A stretch of DNA of 64,000 bases from positions 496,001 to 560,000 of the forward strand of contig JACRMN010000012.1 of assembly GCA_016214955.1 (NCBI GenBank), read 5' to 3'. The stretch is from Deltaproteobacteria bacterium (GTDB lineage: Bacteria; Myxococcota; Myxococcia; Myxococcales; Anaeromyxobacteraceae). The translations under genes were made by a program, and so were the position numbers. Positions 27,928 to 36,943 of the stretch are shown here, piece after piece; within the stretch, counting starts at the first letter, position 1; every line of letters starts with the position of its first letter. The notes under the pieces are model-generated. The model worked only from the letters and a program-made list of their open reading frames with translations. It was not told the DNA's origin and did not search any database.

Positions 27928-28578
27928 GAACCGCCGGCTCAAAGCAGATGGTGGCGGACCAGGCCCTCGACATCCAGGCGCTGAAGGCGGTCACCCGGCG
28001 AAAGTGGTGAAGCCCACGGTCCTGCGGCAGGCCGTGGGCTACCTCCAGAGCGAGTTCCAGATGAGCGAGCGGCGAGCCTGCCGGCTGCTCGACTTCTGTC
28101 GGGCGAGCGCCCGCTACAGGTCGCTGCGCGAGGAGCCCGCTGGCCTGGTCGGCAGGCTCCGCGAGCTGGCCTCCCAGCGGCCGCGCTGGGGCTACCGCCG
28201 GCTCCACGTCCTGCTTCGACGTGAGGGCGTGGAGGTGAACCACAAGCGCGTGTACCGCCTCTATCGCGCCGAAGGGCTCGCCGTGCGTCGCAAGCTGCGC
28301 AAGCGCCTCGCGTCGGGGTTGCGGACCGTCCTGCCGCCGCCGACGGCACCGAACGAGCGGTGGTCGATGGACTTCGTCTCCGACGCACTCATCGGCGGGA
28401 CCAGGATCCGCGCCTTCGTGGTCGTGGACGACTTCACCCGCGAGTGCCTGGCCATCGAGGTCGACACCTCGATCCCCGGCCTCCGCGCCACGCGCGTGCT
28501 GGAGAGGGTCGCCGAGAGCCGGCCGTTGCCGAAGTACCTCATCTGCGACAACGGCCCCGAGTTCAGCGGCAGGGTCTT
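27680..28578 (+). mobile_element. IS3-family insertion sequence, 3' part deleted
   Basis: The left end starts TGACCTGCCCCCCGG at 27680, matching the TGACCTGCCCC ends seen in the IS407/IS2-like branch of IS3. It is inserted in the 3' end of the IS66 tnpC. The element stops abruptly at about 28578 inside the transposase catalytic domain, where integrase sequence begins, so its right end and any target duplication are lost. Confidence 0.8.
27743..28578 (+). pseudogene. IS3-family transposase OrfA+OrfB, frameshifted and truncated
   Basis: OrfA starts MKPKTYSEEQIIGALQ with an HTH (VCRRLGISKVTFYRW) and a heptad helix (LRQLEDENRRLK). One extra base within CTCAAAGCAG (about 27942) shifts the rest of OrfA out of frame and places it in the OrfB frame. 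OrfA and OrfB therefore read as one ORF with a nonsense linker. OrfB continues KPTVLRQAVGYLQ, the HTH region RWGYRRLHVLLRREG and the first two catalytic acidic positions (WSMDFVSD; CDNGPEF). It breaks off before the final Glu. Inactive. Confidence 0.85.
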
Positions 28579-29375
28579 CGAAGCTCGCGCCGGAGCAGCG
28601 GCCGGTGTTCGCGGCGGCCATCTTCACGGGGTTCCGCAAGGGCGAGCTGTGCGGGCTCCGGAAGGACGACGTGGACCTGGTGCGCCGGCTCCTGGTCGCG
28701 CGGCGCTCCTACGAGCGGCCATTCCCGAAGAGCAAGAAGCAGCGGGTGGTGGCGATCCCGGAGGAGTTCGTTCCGTTCATCACGTACGCGCTCCGGGCGA
28801 CGAAGGGGCCGTGGCTCTTCCCCGACGAGACCGGCGCGATGCGGAACAAGACCTGGCAGCCGGAGGACGTGCTGCGGCGCGCGCTCAAGCGGGCGGGGAT
28901 CGTCACCGGGTACACGCACGTGTGCCGCCGGAAGACGTGCCGCTTCAGCGAGGAGCGGGAGGACGCGGAGATCCGGCCGTGCCCGCGCTGTGGGTTCAAG
29001 CTCTGGCCGAAGGGGAAGGTCCGGGAGATCCGCTTCCACGACCTCCGGCACACCTACGCGAGCGTGCTCCTCATGCTCGGCGCGCGGCTCGTCTCCGTGC
29101 AGAAGCTGCTCGGCCACTCGGATCCGAAGATCACCGAACGGCGGTACGGCCACCTGCTCCCGGACTTCATGAAGTCGGAGGTGGACCGGCTGCGGTTCGG
29201 GATCGACCAGCTCGCGCCGACCGCAGGGGCGCCCCTCGACTCCGCCGCGCTTCGCGCGGCTACGCTCGGGGCGAGCGGGGCGAGCGGGGATGGGGGGAGC
29301 TCGCGGTTCGACAGGCTCACCGCGAGCGGGAGAACAGGCAGCGATTCGCCAGACTTCGCGGCCGCTGGGAGCAGC

Positions 29376-29396
29376 CTTGGTATCCCCTTGGTATCC
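29376..29396. repeat. tandem CTTGGTATCC repeat, right island end
   Basis: Exact copy, same orientation, of the left-end tandem repeat at 19011-19031. It lies inside the 3' extension of the integrase frame, 51 bases before the attR core. Likely integrase arm-type or excisionase sites. Confidence 0.6.
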
Positions 29397-29417
29397 GCCC
29401 CCGCCGCCCAAAAAGCT

Positions 29418-29446
29418 GAGGCCGGGACTCCACCGGTTTCCCGTGA

Positions 29447-29458
<12 letters not shown>
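29418..29458 (-). terminator. Rho-independent terminator of the tRNA-Val/tRNA-Asp operon
   Basis: Reading the minus strand, a perfect 12-bp stem (GAGGCCGGGACT with AGTCCCGGCCTC, 17-base loop) is followed by AGC and five T residues (complement of 29410-29414). It lies six bases beyond the tRNA-Asp CCA. Because it is inside the island boundary it was probably brought by the element to restore termination. Confidence 0.85.
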
Positions 29459-29540
<82 letters not shown>

Positions 29541-29551
29541 AAGTCGGAGCT

Positions 29552-29623
29552 TGGGCGGAGCAGGTTTCGAACCTGCGACCCTCGCCTTGTAAGGGCGATG
29601 CTCTACCGCTGAGCTATCCGCCC
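29552..29623 (-). tRNA. tRNA-Val (TAC)
   Basis: Acceptor GGGCGGA pairs with TCCGCCC. D stem is GCTC/GAGC and the anticodon stem TCGCC/GGCGA carries the loop CTTACAA, anticodon TAC. T arm is GCAGG-TTCGAAA-CCTGC, discriminator A. CCA is not encoded. 72 nt. First gene of the two-tRNA transcript; promoter must lie in the 162-bp gap shared with the rapA-like gene. Confidence 0.95.
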
Positions 29624-29785
29624 AGATGGCCGAGAGCAGGCGCGTTCTAGCCGCTCGCCGCTCCCCTGTCAACGGATCGGGGTTGCGGGCGCCAGTGGCC
29701 GGCCGGCCCGCGCCGGAGTCTCCTCCGCCCCCCGCGCCCGGTGCCTTGTCGGCGGGCCGGAGCGGGTGTTAGGGAGGCGGTCCGC

Positions 29786-32467
29786 ATGGTCTGGAAGCCG
29801 GGCATGAAGCTGGTCCACCGCGCCCAGCGCGAGTGGGGCGTGGGCGTCATCCTGGCGGTCCAGGACGACGGCCGGCGCCTCCAGGTCCGCTTCGCCGGCC
29901 GCCCGGGCACCACCATCGTCTCGGGCCGCGACCCGGCGCTGGCCGCGGTCTCGGCCTCGGCGCCGCTCGAGGTCCCCCCGGCCGCCGGCCCGCTGGGCCA
30001 GCTCCTCCACGGCCGCGTCGGCCAGGCCTCGGCCTTCCGCCTGCGCGCCCGCGTTGCCCGCCTGGAGGCGCTGCGCCGCGCCGACTCGCTGGGGGCGCTC
30101 CTCTCCTCCCGCGTCCACGTCCTCCCGCACCAGGTGGGCGCCGCCGGCCGCATCCTCGCCGACCGCACCCCGCGCTTCGTCCTCGCCGACGAGGTGGGCC
30201 TGGGCAAGACCATCGAGGCCGGCCTGGTCTTCGCCGGACTGCGCCAGATCGGCCTGGCCGAGCGGGTGCTGGTGGTGGCCCCGGAGCACCTCTGCTTCCA
30301 GTGGATGGCCGAGCTCTTCCACAAGTTCAACGCCCTCTTCACGCTGCTCACCCGCGAGCGCATCGCCGAGCTGGGCGGCCCGGAGACGGCCCTGGCCCGC
30401 AGTCCGCTGGCCATCCTCTCCTTCGAGCAGCTCCGCGGCGACGAGGAGCTGGCCGACGCCTGCTGGGAGGCGGAGACCGATCTCCTCGTCGTGGACGAGG
30501 CCCACCACCTCGCCGACGACGCCCTCTTCGAGGCCGTGGCCCCGGTGGCGCTGGAGAGCTTCGGCCTGCTCCTGCTCACCGCCACGCCGGTGCGGCTCGA
30601 TCCGCGCGAGTACTGGCGGCTGCTGGGGCTGGTGGAGCAGGTGCCCACCACCTCGCTCTCCGCCTTCAAGGCGCGCCTGGCCCGCCACGAGGCGGTGGCC
30701 GAGGTGGCCCGCGGCCTCCTCGCCGGCGGCGACGCCGAGGCGGCCCGCGCCCGGCTGGCCGGGCTGGCGCCCGGCGACGCCTTCTTCTCCGCGCCCCGCA
30801 GCGGCGAGGCCCTCCTCGCCCACCTGGCCGAGCACCACAGCCTCTCGGCCCGCCTCGTCCGCAACCGCCGCGCCCAGGTGGGCGCCTTCACGCGGCGCGT
30901 GCTGCGGCGCGAGGCGGTGCCGGCCGGCGGCAAGGAGGCGGCGGCCGCCGGGGTCTGCGCGCGCCTGGCCCGCTCCGGCGAGAAGGTGCTCTGCTTCGGC
31001 GCCGACGTGGCGGCCCTGGCCGGCCTGCGGACCGCCATCGCCGGCCTGGGGCTCGAGGCGCTGCTCTACGACGAGGCCGAGACCATCGAGCAGCGCGATC
31101 GGCTGGTGGCCCGCTTCCGCGACCCCGAGGGGCCGCGCATCCTGCTCTCGGGCGAGTCGGGCGGCGAGGGGCGCAACTTCCAGTTCGCCTGCCACCTGGT
31201 CTGCTACGACCTGCCGCCCTCGCCGCTCACCCTGGAGCAGCGCATCGGCCGGCTCGACCGGCTGGGGCAGCACCGCCCGGTGGAGATCCACCTGCTGCCC
31301 GAGCCGGGCGAGGAGGCCTTCCTCGCCGACCTGTACGAGCAGGTGATCGGCATCTTCGACGAGCCGGTGGGCGGCCTCGACGCGGTGCTGGCCTCGCTGC
31401 CGGCGGAGCTCCTGGGGCTGCGCGGCGCGCCGGAGGAGAGGCGGGAGGAGTTCCGCAGGGCGCTCTCGGCCCGGGTGGCGGAGGGGCGGCGGGCGCAGAT
31501 CGAGGCCTACGACCCCCTGCTCGACATCCGCTCGGCGGCGCTGCCGGAGCTCTCGGCGCTGACCGAGCGGGGGCTGGCGAGGGTGGGGGAGGGTGGAGCA
31601 GCGACCTCGGCTCCGACCGCGACCGCGAGCCAGATCCGCGAGCGGCTGTCCCGCCTCTCCCAGTGGCTGGAGGAGGAGCTGGAGGAGGTGGTCACGGAGG
31701 TGGGGCGGCGCGCCGGCCTCGACGTGGACACCGACCAGAACGTGAACGCCTTCGAGGTGGCATTCACGCTGGGTGCGCACATGCGCATCGACGCCCTGCC
31801 GGGCATGACCATCCCGGAGGATCCGGAGACGCACCTGGGCAGCTTCTGGCGCGAGACGGCGGTGGTGCGCGAGGAGCTGGAGTGGTTCGCCACCGGTCAC
31901 CGGCTGGTGGAGGCCCTGGTGGGCCTCGCCCGCGACGGCGACGCCGGCCGCACCGCGGTGGTGCGCGCCGCCGGTGCCCCGCGCGGCGGCGCGCTCCTGG
32001 CCCGCTTCCACGTGGCCCTGCCGCAGCCGGCCGACGTCGACCCGGGCGCCCGCGTGCCCTCGCGACAGGCGGCCCGCTACCTGGATCAGTCGCCGCTCGC
32101 GGCCTGCGCCTCCCTGGAGCCGAGGCACCCCCTCCGGCCCGACCTCGTGGGCGCGCTCGACGCCGGCGAGCTCACCGACGCCCGGCTCGCCGGTCCCCTC
32201 GACCCCGCCGCCGCGAGCGGCGCCTTCGCCGCCCTGTCGCGCGAGGTCCAGGAGGAGCTGGGCCGGCGGCGCGAGGCGGCGCTGGCGCTCCTCTCCCGCC
32301 ACGCCGAGGCCGAGGAGGAGCGGCTCCAGGCGGCCGCCGCCGGCGGCGCCGACCCCGAGGTGGTGGAGGAGTCGCGGGAGGAGCTGCAGCAGCACCTGAG
32401 TGCCACCGCCGGCGCCCTGCGCCGCGCCCGGCTGGAGGCCGACGCCATCGCCGTGCTGGTCCCGTAG
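29786..32467 (+). CDS. rapA: RapA-like SNF2-family ATPase
   Basis: 893 residues. N-terminal Tudor-like/beta region (KLVHRAQREWGVGVILAV), then SNF2 helicase motifs: ADEVGLGKTIEAG (motif I), DEAHHLADD (II, DEAH), LLTATPV (III), and GRLDRLGQ (VI). A spacer and a C-terminal domain with DTDQNVNAFEVAFTLG resemble RapA's RNA-polymerase-binding region. RapA recycles RNA polymerase from post-termination complexes. It is shorter than the E. coli protein (968 residues). The ATG at 29786 follows AGGGAGGCGG; the frame opens 45 bases earlier without support. A SNF2 helicase of another function is less likely given the C-terminal match. Confidence 0.85.
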   Translation: MVWKPGMKLVHRAQREWGVGVILAVQDDGRRLQVRFAGRPGTTIVSGRDPALAAVSASAPLEVPPAAGPLGQLLHGRVGQASAFRLRARVARLEALRRADSLGALLSSRVHVLPHQVGAAGRILADRTPRFVLADEVGLGKTIEAGLVFAGLRQIGLAERVLVVAPEHLCFQWMAELFHKFNALFTLLTRERIAELGGPETALARSPLAILSFEQLRGDEELADACWEAETDLLVVDEAHHLADDALFEAVAPVALESFGLLLLTATPVRLDPREYWRLLGLVEQVPTTSLSAFKARLARHEAVAEVARGLLAGGDAEAARARLAGLAPGDAFFSAPRSGEALLAHLAEHHSLSARLVRNRRAQVGAFTRRVLRREAVPAGGKEAAAAGVCARLARSGEKVLCFGADVAALAGLRTAIAGLGLEALLYDEAETIEQRDRLVARFRDPEGPRILLSGESGGEGRNFQFACHLVCYDLPPSPLTLEQRIGRLDRLGQHRPVEIHLLPEPGEEAFLADLYEQVIGIFDEPVGGLDAVLASLPAELLGLRGAPEERREEFRRALSARVAEGRRAQIEAYDPLLDIRSAALPELSALTERGLARVGEGGAATSAPTATASQIRERLSRLSQWLEEELEEVVTEVGRRAGLDVDTDQNVNAFEVAFTLGAHMRIDALPGMTIPEDPETHLGSFWRETAVVREELEWFATGHRLVEALVGLARDGDAGRTAVVRAAGAPRGGALLARFHVALPQPADVDPGARVPSRQAARYLDQSPLAACASLEPRHPLRPDLVGALDAGELTDARLAGPLDPAAASGAFAALSREVQEELGRRREAALALLSRHAEAEEERLQAAAAGGADPEVVEESREELQQHLSATAGALRRARLEADAIAVLVP

Positions 32468-32540
32468 CCGCCGGTGCGGCAGGCGCCGTCCGGAGCGGTA
32501 GGCGCTCGACGGGCGCGCGCCGGCCGGTTAGCCTCGGGCC

Positions 32541-33152
32541 GTGCTCCCCATCGTCTACCTCCCCGGCGCAGGTGGCCGCTCCATCTTCTGGCGGCCGGTG
32601 GCCACGCGGCTCGCCGACCTGGGCAGGGCCTGCCTCCTGGGCTGGCCCGGCTTCGGCGACGAGCCGCCCGACCCCGCCATCGGCTCCCTCGACGACCTCT
32701 ATTCCTGGATGCTGCCGCGCCTCCCGGCCGGCCGGCTCCACCTCGTGGCCCAGTCCATGGGCGGCGTGCTGGCGGCGCGGCTGGCGCTGGAGCAGCCGGG
32801 GCGGGTGGGGCGGCTGGTGCTGGCCGCCACCTCGGGCGGCCTCGACGTGCGGGCGCTCGGCGCTTCCGACTGGCGCCCCGACTTCCTCTCCCGCCTTCCG
32901 CACCTGCCGCGCTGGTTCGCCGAGGACCGCACCGACCTCTCCGCCCGCCTCGGCGCCATCCGCGCCCCCACGCTGCTCCTCTGGAGCGATGCCGATCCGG
33001 TGAGCCCGCTGGCGGTGGGCCAGCACCTGCAGAAGGTCATCCCCGGCGCGCGGCTGCAGGTCTTCGCGGGTGGCACCCACACCTTCGCCGAGGACCGGGC
33101 GGAGGAGGTGGCGGCGGCGGTGCGGGCGCACCTGGGCAGTCACGTGGAGTGA
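32541..33152 (+). CDS. alpha/beta hydrolase
   Basis: 203 residues from a GTG. The oxyanion region PGAGGRS, the nucleophile elbow AQSMGG, the acid in LWSDADPVSP and the base in GGTHTF form a complete Ser-Asp-His triad in normal order. The cap region is very short, so it is close to a minimal hydrolase. Substrate unknown; esterase-type chemistry is likely, and it is cytosolic. It lies 73 bases after rapA on the same strand and may share its transcript. Confidence 0.85.
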   Translation: MLPIVYLPGAGGRSIFWRPVATRLADLGRACLLGWPGFGDEPPDPAIGSLDDLYSWMLPRLPAGRLHLVAQSMGGVLAARLALEQPGRVGRLVLAATSGGLDVRALGASDWRPDFLSRLPHLPRWFAEDRTDLSARLGAIRAPTLLLWSDADPVSPLAVGQHLQKVIPGARLQVFAGGTHTFAEDRAEEVAAAVRAHLGSHVE

Positions 33153-33464
33153 TTGGCGGCGCGCGCGCGGCCCGTCGCGTGAATCCGCTCGACCTGGCCG
33201 GTGGGCATCCTGGCCGGGGCCAACCCCATCGACACCAGGGCTCCGGGGCACAGGCCGGGTGCCCGCCCGGGGGTCGCGGCGGGCTCCTGGTTGGGGGCCC
33301 GCACCGTCCGAGAGCAAAAGTTTGTCACGCGCCCGGGGGGCGAGGTGTTTCACCCGCCGAAACAGCGACAGATCACCAGCTCACCCCGTTGGCTCGTGCA
33401 GCGAGCGCAGGCGACGCCCCGACGCGTCCGCGGCGCCCGTCCTGCGCTCGAAAGGATCTGGAAC
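33153..33464. other. 312-bp gap before the secreted HExxH gene
   Basis: Antisense frames are open here but show no family pattern. Around 33317-33345 the sequence is less GC-rich (AAAAGTTTGTCACG ... GAGGTGTTTCACC) and could hold the promoter of the downstream gene. I see no clear -35/-10 pair. Confidence 0.3.
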
Positions 33465-35525
33465 TTGTCCCCGCCCGCCCCCCCTCGCCGGCTCGTCGCC
33501 GGCTCCGCAGCGCTCGCGGCTCTGCTGCTCCCCCTCGTGGCCGCGCCCCAGGCTCCCCTCCCCGAGACCTTCCAGCAGATCAAGGTCGAGCTCATCGAAG
33601 GCGCTGCGCCCGGGCTCGACCGCGCCGAGATCGAGCGCCGCCTCGGGCTCTACTTCGCCGACGTCTCGGCCATCTTCGCCCAGCAGACCCGCCGCAGGTT
33701 CGTCTTCGACCCGCGCATCGACCTCACCATCTACCCCACCGTGGCGGACCTGCCCCCGTTCTCCTTCAGCGGGACCGACTCGACGATCCGCGTCATCCTC
33801 AACCCGTCGGGCCCCGGCGGTATCTCGGGCTCCGCCGCGAGCGGAGCGCGCCAGATCGGCGGGGCCGTGTCGGTGCACGGCGTCACCACGCTCTTCGACC
33901 CGGAGAACCTGGCCACCCAGCAGGAGGTCGGCCAGTACCTCGGCAACCACCTCCACACCCTGGTGCACGAGCTCGAGCACATCTACGGGGCCGGCGGCGG
34001 CGAGTACTACGAGAACCGGCACGTCGTCGACAGGACGGGCGTGGCCCCGCGGGTCGACCTCGATCACGACGAAGGCTACCCGCAGTCGACCGACCCCTAC
34101 TGGTCGCAGCACCGGGAGTACGACGGCGACCCGCTCTTCACCCAGCAGTACATGAACGCGAGCCTCGGGTCCCCGAGCGACCGCCAGGCGGTCATCGCGG
34201 CCACGCGCTTCACGCGGGGCACCCGCGCCCTCGTCGACGGCGAGTGGGCCGTGAAGCCCACCGCGAGCCTCACCTCGCCCGAGCTCGCCGGCAGGCAGGC
34301 GATCGAGCTGCGCCTCTTCGACAAGCTCACCGGGCAGCCCATCGCCGCCTCCGGCGGCAGCGTCAAGATCTGGGCCTTCACGCAGTCGCTCTTCGGGACC
34401 GCCTCGCCCTACCTCACCCGCAGCGGCGCCTACGACCCCGCGGCCGGCTACGTCTTCTCCTGGCCCGGGAACCAGGGCGGATTCACCTGGGGAGAGAACC
34501 GGCTGCTCATCAAGGCCTTCGTCCCCGGCTACGTGTCCGCCGGGGCCTGGCACACCTCCTACGATCTCGTCGACCAGCTCATCGTGGAGGGGCGGCCCTC
34601 GGCCCGGTTCGACCTCTTCCTCACGCCCGTCGGCGCGCCGGGCCCGGAGCTCGCGCTCGCCGCCCCCGCGAACGGCAAGGCGGACGCGGGCCAGGCGCTC
34701 CCGGTCACCTTCCGCGCCAGCGCCGGGCAAGGAGTCCGCAAGTTCCAGCTCGCGTACGAGAGCGGCCTGCCCGCCTGCACCCGGCTCTTCGCCCCGGACA
34801 CGGGCCGGGCGGCGCCGGTCGACGTGACCTGCCCGGTGCCCGTCACGGGCGCCGTGGGCAGCACCATGCAGGTCACCGCCACCGTCACCGACGAGGCCGG
34901 CCGCTCCGCGTCGCAGGGCGCCTCGTTCGCCGTCGTGGACGAGAGCGGCCCCTTCCTCTCCCTCTGGCCCGCATCGGGGAGGAGCGCGGTGCACCCGGGC
35001 GAGAAGCTGAACGCCGTCCTCGACTTCTACGACCCCTCCGGCGTCGCGCGGGCCGAGCTCTTCGTCGGCGGCTCGCGCGTGTGCGCGCGGTCCTTGAAGC
35101 CCGGGGAGGCGCTCACGCACCTCGAGTGCGCCTGGTCGGCGCCGGAAGTCGCGGGCGGCATGGGCCAGGTCCCGGTGCGGCTCGTCGGCTGGGACGCCCG
35201 CGGCCAGGCCTCCGAGGTGACGGAGACCGTGAACGTGGACGGCATCGCGCCGACGCTCGCGGTCCTGTCCCCCGCGGACGGAGCGGTGGTCCGGGCGGGC
35301 GACGAGCTGCGCGTCGAGCTCCGGGCCGCCGACGCCTCGGGCATCGACCACGTGGAGGTCGCCTCCAGCGGCCAGACGCTCTGCTACGAATTCTCCCGGC
35401 CACAGGCCTGCTCGTTCACCGTCCCGGCGGACTTCTCCGGGCCCAAGGAGCTCTCGGTGGAGGTGCACGACCTCGCAGGAAACCGGTCCCGCCAGGTGGT
35501 CTGGATCCAGGTCGTGAGGCCCTGA
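33465..35525 (+). CDS. secreted HExxH metallopeptidase-like protein with Ig-like repeats
   Basis: 686 residues if it starts at the TTG at 33465, which follows AAAGGA at a good distance and gives an immediate signal peptide (LVAGSAALAALLLPLVAAP). Residues 30-250 form a peptidase-like domain with LVHELEHIYG; H168, E169 and H172 form the zinc motif HExxH. The third ligand may be the Glu or His in GGEYYENRH. From about residue 390 there are three beta-sandwich repeats ending in the style VTDEAGRSAS and VHDLAGNRSRQV, with paired Cys. These are typical extracellular adhesion or substrate-binding modules. Function inferred as a secreted protease; no peptidase family can be named with certainty. Confidence 0.75.
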   Translation: MSPPAPPRRLVAGSAALAALLLPLVAAPQAPLPETFQQIKVELIEGAAPGLDRAEIERRLGLYFADVSAIFAQQTRRRFVFDPRIDLTIYPTVADLPPFSFSGTDSTIRVILNPSGPGGISGSAASGARQIGGAVSVHGVTTLFDPENLATQQEVGQYLGNHLHTLVHELEHIYGAGGGEYYENRHVVDRTGVAPRVDLDHDEGYPQSTDPYWSQHREYDGDPLFTQQYMNASLGSPSDRQAVIAATRFTRGTRALVDGEWAVKPTASLTSPELAGRQAIELRLFDKLTGQPIAASGGSVKIWAFTQSLFGTASPYLTRSGAYDPAAGYVFSWPGNQGGFTWGENRLLIKAFVPGYVSAGAWHTSYDLVDQLIVEGRPSARFDLFLTPVGAPGPELALAAPANGKADAGQALPVTFRASAGQGVRKFQLAYESGLPACTRLFAPDTGRAAPVDVTCPVPVTGAVGSTMQVTATVTDEAGRSASQGASFAVVDESGPFLSLWPASGRSAVHPGEKLNAVLDFYDPSGVARAELFVGGSRVCARSLKPGEALTHLECAWSAPEVAGGMGQVPVRLVGWDARGQASEVTETVNVDGIAPTLAVLSPADGAVVRAGDELRVELRAADASGIDHVEVASSGQTLCYEFSRPQACSFTVPADFSGPKELSVEVHDLAGNRSRQVVWIQVVRP

Positions 35526-35748
35526 CGGGGAGCGACGCCCGGGGAGACGGGCGGCTTCCTCCACGCGCCGGAGGCGGCCGCCCGCGTCACCGGCGGCGGT
35601 GGCGCCTCACGATCCGCTCGGGATCCTCGAAGTCGACTTCGTGGACGGGACCCAGTACTGGATCCAGTGAGCGAGCGCCGGTCGCCGCCCCAGCCCCCCC
35701 CCCGCTCGCCCTCGACCCGCGGCGGGCCCACGGCTACGCTGCCCTTCC

Positions 35749-36867
35749 ATGGAGCCCGTCCCCCTCCTGCAGCGGCTCGTCGCCATCGACAGCACCTCGT
35801 CCCGGTCCAACCTGCCGGTGCTCGACCTGCTCGAGGAGGCGGTGCGGCCGCTGGGCTTCGCCACCCGCCGCATGACCTGGCGCGACGAGGCCGGCGTGGA
35901 GAAGGGCAACCTGCTCTGCCGCCGCGGGCCGGAGGCTCCGGGCGGCCTGGCGCTCCTGGGCCACACCGACTGCGTGCCCTTCGATCCGGCCTGGCCGGAG
36001 GCGCTCTCGGGAGCCATCCACGACGGCAGCCTCCACGGCCGCGGCTCCGCCGACACCAAGGCCTTCATCGCCTGCGCCCTTGCCGCCGCCGCCCACACCG
36101 GCCCCACGGCGCGGCCGCTCCACCTCCTCTTCACCGCCGACGAGGAGGTGGGCTGCTGGGGGGCGAAGAAGCTCGTCGAGGAGGGGCTGCTGCGGCCGCG
36201 GGTGGCCATCGACGGCGAGCCGACCTCGCTGGTGCCCATCCGCGCCCACAAGGGCTACGCCGCGGTGGACGTGGAGGTGCTCGGCCTCGAGGGCCACTCC
36301 TCCTACCCCGACCTCGGCGCCTCGGCGGTCCACGCCGGCGCGCGGCTCATCACCGAGGTGGTGGGGCGCGTCCAGGCCGAGCTGGCCCGCAGCCAGGACC
36401 CGCTCTTCGCCCCGCCCCACACCACCTACAACATCGGCGTGGTGGAGGGCGGCAAGGCCCGCAACGTCATCGCCGGCCGCTGCCGCTTCACGCTGGAGTG
36501 GCGCCCCATTCCCGGGCAGGAGCCGCAGCTCGGCCTGCGGCTCTTCGAGGAGGCCGCGGCGCTCGTCGAGGCGGAGAGCGGCGGCCGCATCCGGGTGGCC
36601 CACACCCCCATGCGGCTCGACCAGGCGGCGGTGACGCCGGCCGAGGCCGAGGTGGTGCGCTTCCTCGAGGCCGAGAGCGGCAACGCCGCCCGCTGCGTGC
36701 CCTACGGCACCGAGATGCCGGAGCTGCTGGCGCTGGGGGCCGAGGCCTGCGTCTTCGGCCCCGGCGACATCCGCGTGGCCCACCGCACCGGCGAGCACGT
36801 GCCGCTCGCCGAGGTGGAGCGCTGCACCGCCATCCTCGAGGCCGCCGTCCGCCGCTTCTGCGGCTGA
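35749..36867 (+). CDS. argE: acetylornithine deacetylase (M20 family)
   Basis: 372 residues. M20 metallopeptidase pattern: LLGHTDCVPF with H72, GRGSADTKAF with the bridging Asp near 101, TADEEVGCWG (catalytic Glu-Glu near 132), the Asp in IDGEPTS, and a late His in VAHRTGEHV. ArgE removes acetate from N-acetylornithine in arginine synthesis; the length and GEPTS segment fit ArgE better than DapE. It is followed by dapF, so a DapE-like desuccinylase role in lysine synthesis is the alternative. Confidence 0.85.
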   Translation: MEPVPLLQRLVAIDSTSSRSNLPVLDLLEEAVRPLGFATRRMTWRDEAGVEKGNLLCRRGPEAPGGLALLGHTDCVPFDPAWPEALSGAIHDGSLHGRGSADTKAFIACALAAAAHTGPTARPLHLLFTADEEVGCWGAKKLVEEGLLRPRVAIDGEPTSLVPIRAHKGYAAVDVEVLGLEGHSSYPDLGASAVHAGARLITEVVGRVQAELARSQDPLFAPPHTTYNIGVVEGGKARNVIAGRCRFTLEWRPIPGQEPQLGLRLFEEAAALVEAESGGRIRVAHTPMRLDQAAVTPAEAEVVRFLEAESGNAARCVPYGTEMPELLALGAEACVFGPGDIRVAHRTGEHVPLAEVERCTAILEAAVRRFCG

Positions 36868-36943
36868 GCCCGCCCGCCGGGGGGCGGAGGCGTGCCGGCG
36901 GTCGGTCTGTGACGCGCCGCGGCTCCCGGGCTATATTCCGCCC

